Source of the DNA: Gluconacetobacter asukensis
Lineage (GTDB): Bacteria > Pseudomonadota > Alphaproteobacteria > Acetobacterales > Acetobacteraceae
NCBI RefSeq assembly: GCF_014174375.1
Contig: NZ_JABEQE010000008.1
Coordinates: 145,359-209,358 of the forward strand
Direction of reading: 5' to 3'
DNA: 64,000 bases
Below, one piece after another: positions 1 through 8,688 of this stretch. The position numbers were made by a program, and so were the translations under genes. The notes beneath the pieces were generated by a model that saw only the letters and a list, made by a program, of their open reading frames with translations, made no database searches and was not told where the DNA came from. Position 1 is the stretch's first letter, and each line of letters starts with the position of its first letter.

Positions 1-1732
1 GAATCGGCTTCTTGCGGAATATTTTCATCAGCGCGCATCAATCTTTACCTCCGGGCGCGCTTCTTCCCTGATCGCGCAACGGGATGCGGTGCGCGCGAAG
101 CTGGACAAGCTCAATGTCGATATCGTCGCCTTCCAGAAACGGAACGACCTTCTCAACATCGATGACCAGATCAACCATGCGATCGCGCTTCACAATCTAC
201 TGAAACAACGCAAGCTGGAGAACGACAACGCACTGGCCCAGGATCGCAGCACCTTCGCCTCGCTCGTGGAGTCGGCCGAAAGCGTGTCATCCACGATCCT
301 GCTGTTCCGCGACAATACGGAAGCGGCCCATACACTGGACACGATGCAGCTTTCATTGCTTCAGCTGGAGGCCAGACGGGCCGATCTCGCCGCACGCTAT
401 CTCCCACTCTCGCCCTTCGTACGGCAGATCGACCAGCAGCTCAAGGATGTCAGCGCATCCATTGCAAAACAGAAACAGCATCTGACGGGCGCCGTGCGCT
501 ATGGCCATAATACATTCTACGACACGGTTCAGGACAGGCTCGCGGTCGTAAGTTCCAACATCAAGGGTGAAGCCGCGCGGCAGCGTGAACTACAGACACA
601 GCTTGTCGCCTCCGAGGCCGGGTTGCAGACATTGATCGGCGCGACAAACAAGCTGAGCCAAATGTTCGTGGATCGGACGATCCTGACGGAAAGCCTGCGT
701 AACCTGTCCCATCAGGTGGATCTGGCAAGCATCGACCAGATCCAGGCAGACACAGCCAGCAGTACCAACGTCCGCGTCATCCAGGCCCCCGTTCCGCCTG
801 CGCATCGCAACAACCCTATCGGAATGTTCATCGCCGCGAGTATCATCTCGGGCCTAATGGCGTCGGCTCTGACCGTGTTGGTATTAGCCAGCCTCAGAGA
901 GACCTTCCTCAGTCCCGAACAAGTCGAACGCGCCCTGCTGCTGCCAGTCCTGAGCGCACCGATCACACCGTGGAAAGAGAAGAAGACTCCTCGCAGAAAT
1001 ACCATCCTGTGGAGCACGATAAATACCATCGTACATAATACAGTATTGCGAACAAAAGATGCCGCCGATCTTCCGCCCTACCGGCCGAGCATGCTACTGT
1101 ATGGTCGGGCAATTACCGCCATCGACACCATTTCCGACGCCGAAACGAAACTGGTCATGATGATCTCTTTTGATCAGAATGATGGGCTGGCCAGCGTTAT
1201 TCAAGGACTGGCGACAGAGTTGGTGCGACGGTCCAGCCGACCGATTCTGATCATTGATCTGGCATCGACTCAGGATGTGCCGCTTTACGGACAGCCGAAT
1301 GAAGCTGGAATGCTGGTCTGGGGGGTCACTAACGACGCTCCGGAGCAGGATCGGGCGACGATACCGGACGATGACCCTCATCTGCATATCTTCGTGTTCG
1401 AGCCGGTTGAAGGATACGAAGTCGTCATAGGCCGCCTGCGCGACCCTGCATTCCACCTCACCTCACAGCAGGCGGCTAATCTGTTCGCATTGTTTCGGAA
1501 GAAATACGATTACGTAATAATCCATGCACCGCCGGCGAGAAGTTCCTTCATGGGAGTTGAAAACGCGCGGCTGGCCGACGCGACACTTCTGATCATCCGG
1601 GCGGAGAAAACACGCAAACCAATCGCACTGGGGATAAAAACCCAGATTCAGGAAACGGGCGGCCAGATTACCGGGATCATACTGACGGATCGCAAGAGCT
1701 ATATCCCGGATCGAATCTACCGCTTCCTATAA
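1..1732 (+). CDS. GumC/Wzz-type polysaccharide chain-length protein with degenerate kinase domain (5' partial)
   Basis: The frame is open from the first bases of the window, so the true start lies upstream and only the C-terminal portion is present. The visible protein has a long periplasmic coiled-coil-like stretch rich in Gln, Leu and Arg, a hydrophobic segment encoded at about 814-895, and a cytoplasmic domain with the BY-kinase (Wzc-like) fold. Such proteins set the length of exported polysaccharides in Wzy- or Gum-type systems. In this copy the expected Walker A lysine is missing: the segment at about 1165-1195 reads SFDQNDGLAS where GxGKS/T is expected. The second motif reads ILIIDLAS. 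There is no tyrosine-rich tail. It is probably a structural copolymerase with a dead kinase domain. A DUF6492-like gene follows after 23 bases on the same strand. Confidence 0.8.
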   Translation, partial: NRLLAEYFHQRASIFTSGRASSLIAQRDAVRAKLDKLNVDIVAFQKRNDLLNIDDQINHAIALHNLLKQRKLENDNALAQDRSTFASLVESAESVSSTILLFRDNTEAAHTLDTMQLSLLQLEARRADLAARYLPLSPFVRQIDQQLKDVSASIAKQKQHLTGAVRYGHNTFYDTVQDRLAVVSSNIKGEAARQRELQTQLVASEAGLQTLIGATNKLSQMFVDRTILTESLRNLSHQVDLASIDQIQADTASSTNVRVIQAPVPPAHRNNPIGMFIAASIISGLMASALTVLVLASLRETFLSPEQVERALLLPVLSAPITPWKEKKTPRRNTILWSTINTIVHNTVLRTKDAADLPPYRPSMLLYGRAITAIDTISDAETKLVMMISFDQNDGLASVIQGLATELVRRSSRPILIIDLASTQDVPLYGQPNEAGMLVWGVTNDAPEQDRATIPDDDPHLHIFVFEPVEGYEVVIGRLRDPAFHLTSQQAANLFALFRKKYDYVIIHAPPARSSFMGVENARLADATLLIIRAEKTRKPIALGIKTQIQETGGQITGIILTDRKSYIPDRIYRFL

Positions 1733-1755
1733 TCAAACGGTTTGGAAACGACAGC

Positions 1756-2730
1756 ATGTCGAATATCAGCGCGATTCTGCCGCTCAAGATCCGGGGGCGG
1801 CATTATGCCGACAATATCGGACGATGCGACATCTTATTCTCGTCACTGCGCCACTTCTCATCCCCCAAGATGTTCGCGCGTTTCGTTCTGGTCGTGCCGC
1901 ATGACGAGTTGGATGACGTAAAGAAATACGCAAAGGCATGGTCGGATTTTCCGATTGAAATTGTAGACGAGTCGCTGCATTTCAGTATTTTCTCGGAATT
2001 CTCAAGACGTCATCAAATCAGAAACTGGCATCGCCAGCAGATCATCAAGCTCTATGCGCCCGCGTTGATCGAAACCGAATACTTTATTGTGTTTGATCCC
2101 GATTGCTTTGCCACGCACAAGTTCAATATCGATACGATCATTATAGACGGCAAGGCGCTGACCCATTACCAACCGCGTACAGCCGAACCTTCCTTCTGGC
2201 GCGCATCGGCGGAGCTTCTCCAACTCGACCCACACCTGGAGCGGAATGGTCTATGGTGGACACCGGCCATTCTGTCACGTACGCTCTGTCTTAACCTGCA
2301 TGGACGGTTGGAAGAGCTCTACCAGACGGACTGGCGGCGGGTCCTTCTGAGCCATTATACGATCGACTGGACCGAATATACGCTTTACTGGCTGAATGCC
2401 GAACGTGAAGGTCTTCTGGACCAGTACCACACCAGCGCCCGTTCGGGAGAGAAGACTCTTCATGCAACGGAAAGTGTCTGGTTCAAGGATTCAATGAAGG
2501 ACTGGAACGCAGCGCATCATTTTGCGATGGAGAGCGACGGGTTGTTTGCGGTCGTGCAAAGCAACACCTATATTTCGCCGCAGACGGTAGCAGAGAAATT
2601 GTCCCCGTACTTTCCCATTTCATTGCAGCCCTATCAGCGTCATGCGGCACTTGGCCTGCGCACGGCCGAACTTTATTCCGCGATCGTACGGCGCGGCCTC
2701 AAGGGCCTGCGCCGCATGTGCGGCAGGTAA
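1756..2730 (+). CDS. DUF6492-like protein, possible glycosyltransferase of the exopolysaccharide cluster
   Basis: 324 residues, soluble, no signal peptide. The N-terminus (SAILPLKIRGRHY) starts with a beta strand like that of GT-A glycosyltransferases. An acidic motif, FDPDCF, at about residues 114-119 follows a hydrophobic strand (YFIVFDPD) and sits where GT-A enzymes carry their DxD metal/sugar-nucleotide motif. The overall pattern resembles the DUF6492 family, which is found in polysaccharide gene clusters and whose reaction is not firmly established. The gene lies 23 bases after the chain-length gene and overlaps the most upstream possible start of the next small gene, so it is probably in the same operon. 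Glycosyl transfer is an inference from fold-like motifs and context. Confidence 0.65.
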   Translation: MSNISAILPLKIRGRHYADNIGRCDILFSSLRHFSSPKMFARFVLVVPHDELDDVKKYAKAWSDFPIEIVDESLHFSIFSEFSRRHQIRNWHRQQIIKLYAPALIETEYFIVFDPDCFATHKFNIDTIIIDGKALTHYQPRTAEPSFWRASAELLQLDPHLERNGLWWTPAILSRTLCLNLHGRLEELYQTDWRRVLLSHYTIDWTEYTLYWLNAEREGLLDQYHTSARSGEKTLHATESVWFKDSMKDWNAAHHFAMESDGLFAVVQSNTYISPQTVAEKLSPYFPISLQPYQRHAALGLRTAELYSAIVRRGLKGLRRMCGR

Positions 2731-2741
2731 AAGGGACGCAG

Positions 2742-3179
2742 ATGAGGCGCGTGTGGAAAACAATATTCTTTATATTGTCATGTTGTACGCTGCGACCCGA
2801 TAACGCACAGACTCAGGACGTCGTCACGCAACCGCGCCTGATGATCTATGCCGGCCCACTTTATCGCGAATTTCTTGGGTGCCTGAATTGCGACCAGTAT
2901 GATGGCAACTCGATATGGAATGGATACTCACCCTACGGCTGGGACAATGATTATTCGGACCACAGCCATTTCCATACCTATTTCCAGCAGCACGGTCCCT
3001 TTTCGGCGTGCGATCCGTTCGCCCGACAATCGCCACGCATTCTCGACAATCATAATAAATTCTACGGATATCTTAACGTTTCGACGATCCGGACTGACAG
3101 CATCTGTGGTCCCAAAGGGGCGAAGACGATCTGCGAGAAATTAACAGCAGCCTGCAACCGCCGGAGCAGCATCAATTGA
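2742..3179 (+). CDS. small secreted cysteine-containing protein of unknown function
   Basis: About 145 residues from the ATG at 2742; an upstream in-frame ATG at 2718 would overlap the previous gene. The start at 2742 gives a short basic N-terminus followed by a hydrophobic run (TIFFILSCC), so export is likely. The mature part is rich in aromatic residues, Asn, Ser and Gly. It contains a GCLNCDQYD motif followed by SIWNGYSPYG and CDPF. This Ser-Ile-Trp-Asn-x-Tyr-x-x-Tyr-Gly pattern resembles small secreted bacterial proteins of unknown role that I know only as hypothetical. Six Cys in the mature part could form disulfides. It lies between the DUF6492-like gene and the GH44 gene, so a role around the exported polysaccharide is possible but unproven. 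Confidence 0.55.
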   Translation: MRRVWKTIFFILSCCTLRPDNAQTQDVVTQPRLMIYAGPLYREFLGCLNCDQYDGNSIWNGYSPYGWDNDYSDHSHFHTYFQQHGPFSACDPFARQSPRILDNHNKFYGYLNVSTIRTDSICGPKGAKTICEKLTAACNRRSSIN

Positions 3180-3377
3180 CGGAGTGCAGACGCCAATGAG
3201 AAAGTAAGCACCCACCCGGCAATTTCCCCGGCCAGACTGTAGCGTACGCTTACGCTCTAAACGCGATCCTGCCGCACCCGTCCGGCATTTCCAGAGGGCA
3301 ACGCCGGAATCCGCGATGTTCATGGGCTCATATCCCCAGCGCATCACCAGACGCATTCACGATATTCTCGAGGCACC

Positions 3378-5030
3378 GTGATGTCCGACACTCTGCTTCC
3401 CAAAGCTGCTGTCGCCTTGTTCGCAGCATGCCTCCTGCACGTTGCTGAGGGCCGCGCCGCCACGCCGCTTGCCGTCATGGTCGCCGTGGACGCCAGTATG
3501 GGCCAACATCCGATCAGTCCACTGATCTACGGGGTCAATTTCGGCACCACGGAGACCTTACGTGACCTTCGCGCGCCCATAAACCGTTCGGGAGGCAACA
3601 GCGCCTCGACATATAACTGGCGCCTCGACGCCCGCAATACGGGCAAGGACTGGTATTACGAAAGCGTGCCATGCGACCCTGCTTCGATCAATGACCAGTT
3701 TGGAGCACGGTTTGTCGCCATCTCGCTGAAGGCTGGCGCCATACCGATGCTGACGATTCCGATGATCGGCTGGAATGCGAAACTCGGGCCGAACCGTTCA
3801 AGGCTCGCCAGCTTTTCGATCGTCAAATATGGACCTCAGCAGGAAAGTGACAGCAAGAACTTTTTCCAGGCTGGGAACGGTATGGCACCTGACGGCACCC
3901 CCCTCGCCAATACCGACCCGCACGACGCTCAGACCCCGGATGATCCCGAGAACCAGCAGGTCAGGATAAGACAGCTCAACTCCAAATTCGACACGAAGGA
4001 CGTCCGTTATTATATTTTAGATAACGAACCCAGCGTCTGGCAGCTCGTCCACCGGGATGTCCGCCCTGTCGGCGCCCATGCGGACGAAATCGCCACCAAG
4101 GTCGCCACCTATTCCAACGCCGTGAAAAATGCAGATCCACACGCACTGATCGTGGCGCCGGAAGAATGGGGCTGGGCCGGCTATCATTACAGTGGTTTTG
4201 ACCAGCAATACGCCGCGACGCATGGCTTCGATCATACGCCCGATCGGGAAACGCAGACACAAGGCATGGATTATGTTCCGTGGTTGCTGACGCAGTGGAA
4301 AGCCGCGGGTCACCCGATCGACGTATTCAGTCTGCATTTCTATCCGCAGGGCGGCGAATATTCGGATTCGGATTCTACCGCCGTCGAACTCGCCCGCAAC
4401 CGTTCTACCCGCGACCTGTGGGATACAAACTACAAGGATCCGACTTGGATCAACAACGTGGTGGCCCTCATCCCGCAGATGCGGGACTGGGTAAACCGCT
4501 ACTATTATCCGGGCACTCCCCTGGCCATTACGGAATATAACTGGGGCGGCGAGAAACTAATGAACGGCGCCACCGCCCAGGCCGACATCCTGGGCATTTT
4601 TGGTCGGGAAGGGCTCGACATCGCCACACGCTGGACTGCTCCCGGACCGGCGACGCCCGTGTATAAGGCCATGAAGCTCTATCGCAATTATGATGACCGA
4701 GGCGGCGCCTTCGGCGAAACCAGCATCTCAGCCATCGTACCAGACCCCGATCTCGTTTCCGCTTTTGCCGCCTTGCGCGGCAAGGACGACGCCGCGACGG
4801 TGATGCTCATCAACAAGCAACTCGACAACTCCGCCGATACCACGGTCTCGCTTGCTCATCTCCCGGATAACGGCACAGTGGAAACATGGCGACTTGCGGA
4901 TAACAAGCTCACCCACTTGCCGCTCTCCCGCTACATGAACCGGCAGTTGCGTGCCTCGCTCCCGAAGCAGAGCATAACGTTGTTCGTCCTGCATCCGGCC
5001 GGACAGAGCGCGGCACGAAAACACGCATGA
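3378..5030 (+). CDS. secreted glycoside hydrolase family 44 enzyme
   Basis: 550 residues from the GTG at 3378 (an ATG at 3381 is an equal alternative). An N-terminal signal peptide ends near AEGRAA. The catalytic domain matches GH44 (endoglucanase/xyloglucanase family): N-terminal motif PLIYGVNFG, then INRSGGNSASTYNW. The acid/base Glu lies in ILDNEPSVW at about residue 217 and the nucleophile Glu in ITEYNWGG at about residue 386. A beta-sandwich-like C-terminal part follows (TVSLAHLPDNGTVETW). Full length with both catalytic Glu present, so likely active on beta-1,4-glucan-type chains in the periplasm or outside. It overlaps the flippase gene by 4 bases (ATGA), so the two are translationally coupled. 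It may trim the polysaccharide made by this cluster; that role is inferred. Confidence 0.85.
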   Translation: MMSDTLLPKAAVALFAACLLHVAEGRAATPLAVMVAVDASMGQHPISPLIYGVNFGTTETLRDLRAPINRSGGNSASTYNWRLDARNTGKDWYYESVPCDPASINDQFGARFVAISLKAGAIPMLTIPMIGWNAKLGPNRSRLASFSIVKYGPQQESDSKNFFQAGNGMAPDGTPLANTDPHDAQTPDDPENQQVRIRQLNSKFDTKDVRYYILDNEPSVWQLVHRDVRPVGAHADEIATKVATYSNAVKNADPHALIVAPEEWGWAGYHYSGFDQQYAATHGFDHTPDRETQTQGMDYVPWLLTQWKAAGHPIDVFSLHFYPQGGEYSDSDSTAVELARNRSTRDLWDTNYKDPTWINNVVALIPQMRDWVNRYYYPGTPLAITEYNWGGEKLMNGATAQADILGIFGREGLDIATRWTAPGPATPVYKAMKLYRNYDDRGGAFGETSISAIVPDPDLVSAFAALRGKDDAATVMLINKQLDNSADTTVSLAHLPDNGTVETWRLADNKLTHLPLSRYMNRQLRASLPKQSITLFVLHPAGQSAARKHA

Positions 5031-6388
5031 ACAAGACCGCATCGTCATCCGCCACGAGCGGCCACTCGATCATTCGCGGGGCTATCGCCAGCCTGGGCTC
5101 CCGCCTGCTCGACCTGCCGAGCCGCTACGGCTTCCATCTGCTCGTCGCCGCTGAACTGGGCGTGGTGGAGAGCGGCCTCTTTTATATCGTCTTCAGCGTC
5201 ATGGTGATGCTTTCAGGCTTCGGACGCCTCGGTATCGATCGCGCGCTGACACGACAGGTAGCCAGAGACGTCGCCTCGCACCGCCACGATACGGTACGGC
5301 CGGCGATCGCAAGCGCGCTACGACTCGTCCTGATGGCCTCGGCGATCGTCGCGATGCTGCTGGCCGCCCTGGCATTTCCCCTCGCCCGGCATATCCTGCA
5401 CAAACCGACCCTGGCCTGGCCGCTAGCCCTTGGCGCCTTGTCGATCATTCCACAGAATATCAGCACTGTGCTGGGCGGAGCGCTTGCTGGCCTGCACCGT
5501 GTTGCGTTTAGCCAGATGATCTATTCATGGCTCTGGCCCACGATTTTCTGTCTGGTCGCGGTTCCTCTCGGACTCACGGGCTATCTCACCGTCACCAATG
5601 CCGTGTCTTTGATTGCCGCGAGCTTCGCGCTCACTGCGATCGTCGGTGCGGTCTTGCTGCGTCACTTTCTTGTTTCGACACCGCAGAACAGTGGCATATC
5701 AGGTGAAAAGCCGGATTTCCTGACGCCCGGCCTGTCGCTTTTCACATTGGAACTGATCCAACTTCTCCTCGCGTCCGCTCCAGCGATCTCGCTGGGCATC
5801 GGCGCTTCCGCATTCGAAACAGGTCTGTTCGCCCTGGCATGGCGGATTGCCCTTATCGATAATCTTCTGATCAGCGGCGTCGCCGGCATGGTCGCACCGA
5901 AATTCGCGGCCCTCCATGCCCGCCACGATCGATCGGGGTTGAACAGAAGCGCCGCTCACGCCGTCGGCCTCGTACTATGCCTGGCACTGCCTGTAACGGC
6001 CTGCATGATGCTCTTCCCTGGGCATCTTCTTGCCCTCTTCGGCCATGGCTACGCCCAGGGTTCCTCCACGTTGCGTATTCTGGCGATCGGACAGTTTGTG
6101 GCAGTCTGCTTCACAGCGATGCCCGAACTTCTGGGCATGACGGACCACGCTGCCACATTGCGCAAGATCAACATCATCTCCTTTTCCGTGCTGTTCCTCG
6201 GACTTGCCGTGCTGGTTCCACTCGCCGGCAGCGTTGGGGCCGCAATCGCTACGTCGCTCACCATTGCCGTCAATGGCATATCGGCCAGTTGGGCAGCCTA
6301 CCGACTGCTCGGGATCTTCCCACTCGCGTCTCTTTGGCAGAGTGTCCTCAGCTATTTGCCCGGCACCCCGGAGAGCCGAAAGCCATGA
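5027..6388 (+). CDS. Wzx-like polysaccharide flippase (MATE/MVF superfamily membrane protein)
   Basis: 453 residues with about 12 hydrophobic segments spread along the whole length and few charged residues between them, as expected for oligosaccharide flippases (polysaccharide biosynthesis protein family). The N-terminus reads IASLGSRLLDLPSRYGFHLLVAAELG, shown here in part as typical of the first helix of this family. Wzx proteins move lipid-linked repeat units across the inner membrane. The start ATG overlaps the stop of the GH44 gene and its own stop overlaps the next ATG, placing it in the middle of one tight operon. No polymerase (Wzy) gene is seen in the window, so the rest of the pathway must lie upstream or elsewhere. 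Confidence 0.8.
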   Translation: MNKTASSSATSGHSIIRGAIASLGSRLLDLPSRYGFHLLVAAELGVVESGLFYIVFSVMVMLSGFGRLGIDRALTRQVARDVASHRHDTVRPAIASALRLVLMASAIVAMLLAALAFPLARHILHKPTLAWPLALGALSIIPQNISTVLGGALAGLHRVAFSQMIYSWLWPTIFCLVAVPLGLTGYLTVTNAVSLIAASFALTAIVGAVLLRHFLVSTPQNSGISGEKPDFLTPGLSLFTLELIQLLLASAPAISLGIGASAFETGLFALAWRIALIDNLLISGVAGMVAPKFAALHARHDRSGLNRSAAHAVGLVLCLALPVTACMMLFPGHLLALFGHGYAQGSSTLRILAIGQFVAVCFTAMPELLGMTDHAATLRKINIISFSVLFLGLAVLVPLAGSVGAAIATSLTIAVNGISASWAAYRLLGIFPLASLWQSVLSYLPGTPESRKP

Positions 6389-6747
6389 AAATTTTTTTTG
6401 CTGCGGCGACCCTTTGCTGTGTCTCTTTCTCCGGCTTCCTCGCCACGTCTCCGGCCTGGGCCGACGCAGACCCGCCGCGTTATGATAGCGATGGGCTCTG
6501 TTTTCGTCAGGCCAATATGCCCGATGGGCTGTCCCCTGAAACATTAGCGCATTGTCTCGCCAACCAGAGTATGGCTCTGGATGTCATCCGGCACGAATGG
6601 AACCAGGTCCCTTCGTTCGCACAGGAAGATTGTGATCAGCGCATTCGTGCCAGCGGCAATCCCGATTACCATACACTGCAAAATTGCCTGCAAATGCAAA
6701 TGCGCGAGAACGAGCCCCCGCCTCTCGTCCCAACGAACAGAGATTAA
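6385..6747 (+). CDS. small secreted protein, unknown function, end of exopolysaccharide operon
   Basis: 120 residues starting at the ATG that overlaps the flippase stop (ATGA). A clear signal peptide is present: MKIFFAAATLCC followed by a hydrophobic stretch and a cleavage-like site after PAWA. The mature region of about 90 residues has four Cys (at CFRQ, HCLAN, DCDQ and NCLQ) spaced through an otherwise helical, polar sequence and ends in a proline-rich tail (EPPPLVP). I do not recognise the family. The coupling to the flippase gene suggests a periplasmic partner of polysaccharide export. Confidence 0.6.
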   Translation: MKIFFAAATLCCVSFSGFLATSPAWADADPPRYDSDGLCFRQANMPDGLSPETLAHCLANQSMALDVIRHEWNQVPSFAQEDCDQRIRASGNPDYHTLQNCLQMQMRENEPPPLVPTNRD

Positions 6748-6788
6748 TCCGGACTCGGCTGGTTACCACTAACGCGGAAACCAAAGAC

Positions 6789-6812
6789 TGGCCATTACAG
6801 GATCAATGGCCA
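6789..6812 (+). terminator. inverted repeat after exopolysaccharide operon, possible terminator
   Basis: TGGCCATT and AATGGCCA form a perfect 8-bp stem around an 8-base loop, 41 bases after the last stop of the operon. The T-rich stretch that follows is not immediate, so an intrinsic terminator is possible but not certain. Confidence 0.4.
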
Positions 6813-6920
6813 TGTCTTCGATAACATTTTATGTATTTTCTCTATTATCCATGTATCGGTTCCCGTTTTACAGGTACCCAAAATCTTCCCATAAACACGG
6901 CACTGAGTCATACCGTGAAA

Positions 6921-6996
6921 TGGCGTCCCGTACGGGATTCGAACCCGTGTTACCGCCGTGAAAGGGCGGTGTCCTAGGCCTCTAGACGAACGGGAC
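6921..6996 (-). tRNA. tRNA-Glu (anticodon TTC)
   Basis: On the - strand the sequence folds as a standard 76-base tRNA. The 7-bp acceptor stem is GTCCCGT with ACGGGAC, the T arm contains GGTTCGAATCC, the anticodon stem is CCGCC/GGCGG and the loop is CTTTCAC, giving anticodon TTC. The 3' CCA is encoded. Its 3' end faces the exopolysaccharide block at 1-6747. Confidence 0.97.
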
Positions 6997-7103
6997 GTTG
7001 GACGAGGCAGCTTCTATGACATCGCGAGAGGGGACGCAACCCACCCGATGCAGGAAAATCGGCTTGCGGTGCATTTTTTCCAAGATCGAAGCTTTTCAGG
7101 CGA

Positions 7104-7499
7104 TTACGGAGCAGGCGCACCCTGCCCGGCGGCCGCATTCATGACCAGGTGCGCGATGATTCGCCGATGCTGGACGTCCCACAGCAGCACCCGGTCCGGG
7201 CCGCCCCCGGCCAGAGCGACCGCCAGCAGCCCCTCATCCTGCCGAACCATACCGGTAACATGCGTGCCGGCAGGCTCGCCCAGTACCAGTTCGCCATAAT
7301 CGCCTGCCGGCAGCGCCACCGGCTCGGCGGCAGGCCGTGCAATCGCCGCCGGCCGCGGATGCGCGATTCGATGGACCAGCACACCGACCAGCACCAGCGA
7401 GCCCGCCGCCAGCAGCACGCCCATGCCGATCACGGCTGCCAACAGCCCCCTGGAGACCGTCGGAGCCGATCCCGTCTCCCTCACGCCCTGTCCATTCAT
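7104..7499 (-). CDS. DUF6476-like small membrane protein
   Basis: 131 residues from the ATG at 7499, which has a good ribosome site (AGGAC) 4-5 bases upstream; longer in-frame starts would run into the rluD gene. It has one hydrophobic segment (LLAAVIGMGVLLAAGSLVLVG) near residue 20-45, a proline/alanine linker and a C-terminal domain ending in a VLLWDVQHRRII beta pattern. This layout resembles DUF6476 proteins of Alphaproteobacteria, which are found next to rluA/rluD-type and rpoH genes as here. The function is unknown. It is transcribed away from the rluD-type gene. Confidence 0.6.
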   Translation of the reverse strand: MNGQGVRETGSAPTVSRGLLAAVIGMGVLLAAGSLVLVGVLVHRIAHPRPAAIARPAAEPVALPAGDYGELVLGEPAGTHVTGMVRQDEGLLAVALAGGGPDRVLLWDVQHRRIIAHLVMNAAAGQGAPAP

Positions 7500-7565
7500 G
7501 ATTGTCCTGATCCATCCTGGCCCGGCATGATGTTCCGACCGGGCGATTTCCGTTAAGAGCCGTGC

Positions 7566-8534
7566 ATGACCGACGACACGCCCCCCATCCGCCTCACTGC
7601 GACCGAAGAGCATGCCGGCCAGCGGACCGACCGCTTCCTTGCCGACGCGCTCGATACGCTGTCACGTTCGCGCGTCAAGGCCCTGATGGAGGCCGGCCAC
7701 GTTCTGCGCGACGGCCAGGTCCTGCGCGAGCCCGCCGATCCGGTGCGACCCGGCCTGTGTTATGAAATCAGGGTGCCCCCGGCAATCCCCGCCACACCCC
7801 AGGCCCAGAGCATTCCCTTCACCATCCTGTACGAGGATGCCCACCTGATCGTGCTCGACAAACCGGCCGGGCTGGTGGTCCACCCGGCACCGGGTAACGA
7901 GGACGGCACGCTGGTCAACGCCCTGCTGGCCCATTGCGGCGACAGCCTGACGGGGATCGGCGGCGAACGGCGGCCGGGCATCGTGCATCGGCTGGACAAG
8001 GATACGTCGGGGGTCATGGTCGTCGCCAAGACCGAACAGGCCCACAAAGCCCTGTCCGACGCCTTCGCGACCCGAGATATCGACCGCACCTACCTGGCCC
8101 TGGCATGGGGAATGATGACCCCGGCTACCGGCGGCTTCGAAGGCGCGATCGGCCGTGACAAGCGCGACCGCAAGCGCATGGCCGTGGTGACGCATGGCGG
8201 CAAGGCGGCGCTGACACATTACCGCACCCTCGCCACCCATCATGGCGGTCTCAGCCTGGTGGAATGCCGGCTGTCGACCGGCCGCACACATCAGATCCGC
8301 GTGCATTTCTCCCATGGCGGCCACCCTCTGGTCGGCGATCCGGTCTATCTGCGCCGCATCCCCGCCGCCGCCCGCACCCTGCCGGACGACGCACGGCGCG
8401 CGGCGCTGGATTTCCCGCGCCAGGCCCTGCATGCCGCGCGGCTGGGCTTCACCCACCCGGGCACGGGCGAAGCGATGCTTTTCGAAACCGCCCCGCCTGA
8501 CGATTTCAAGGCGCTGCTGGCAAAGATTGCTTAG
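7566..8534 (+). CDS. rluD: RluD/RluA-family 23S rRNA pseudouridine synthase
   Basis: 322 residues. The N-terminus (residues about 10-70) has an S4-like RNA-binding domain (QRTDRFLADALDTLSRSRVK). The catalytic domain follows with the signature HRLDKDTSGVMVVAKT, whose Asp is the catalytic residue, then GRTHQIRVH near the C-terminus. Family members isomerise uridines in helix 69 of 23S rRNA (RluD) or related sites. Length is normal. The order rluD-type gene followed by rpoH on the same strand is common in Alphaproteobacteria. The exact site specificity cannot be read from sequence alone, so the symbol is a best match. Confidence 0.85.
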   Translation: MTDDTPPIRLTATEEHAGQRTDRFLADALDTLSRSRVKALMEAGHVLRDGQVLREPADPVRPGLCYEIRVPPAIPATPQAQSIPFTILYEDAHLIVLDKPAGLVVHPAPGNEDGTLVNALLAHCGDSLTGIGGERRPGIVHRLDKDTSGVMVVAKTEQAHKALSDAFATRDIDRTYLALAWGMMTPATGGFEGAIGRDKRDRKRMAVVTHGGKAALTHYRTLATHHGGLSLVECRLSTGRTHQIRVHFSHGGHPLVGDPVYLRRIPAAARTLPDDARRAALDFPRQALHAARLGFTHPGTGEAMLFETAPPDDFKALLAKIA

Positions 8535-8561
8535 TTTTAAGGCAATCATCGAGGAGCTTCC

Positions 8562-8590
8562 TTGACGCTCCCAGACCTGGCCGATAGGCT
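8562..8590 (+). promoter_or_regulatory. candidate sigma-70 type promoter of rpoH
   Basis: TTGACG at 8562-8567 and TAGGCT at 8585-8590 are separated by 17 bases in the gap between the rluD-type gene and rpoH. The -35 is strong and the -10 is weak. It would give an rpoH leader of roughly 190 bases. Confidence 0.4.
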
Positions 8591-8622
8591 CGAACAATAC
8601 TCCAGCGGGTGACGCTACCGCC

Positions 8623-8688
8623 GGAATGGACGTCCCGTGGTGGCGCAGCCCTCTGAGGGGGTGCCCCGCGGGGACGTGAAGTCCATCC
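8623..8688 (+). other. long stem-loop in the rpoH leader
   Basis: GGAATGGAC (8623-8631) pairs with GTCCATCC (8681-8688) with one bulge. The stem continues as GTCCC (8632-8636) with GGGAC (8671-8675) and an inner GGCGCAGCCCTC / GAGGGGGTGCC hairpin. The result is a near-continuous 66-base hairpin ending 97 bases before the rpoH start. It may be a leader element or a separate small RNA. Confidence 0.55.

Noticed and set aside
6748..6920. Possible attachment-site repeat of the tRNA-Glu 3' end
   Set aside because: No second copy of the tRNA 3' sequence was seen in 1-6920, and no integrase is present in the window.
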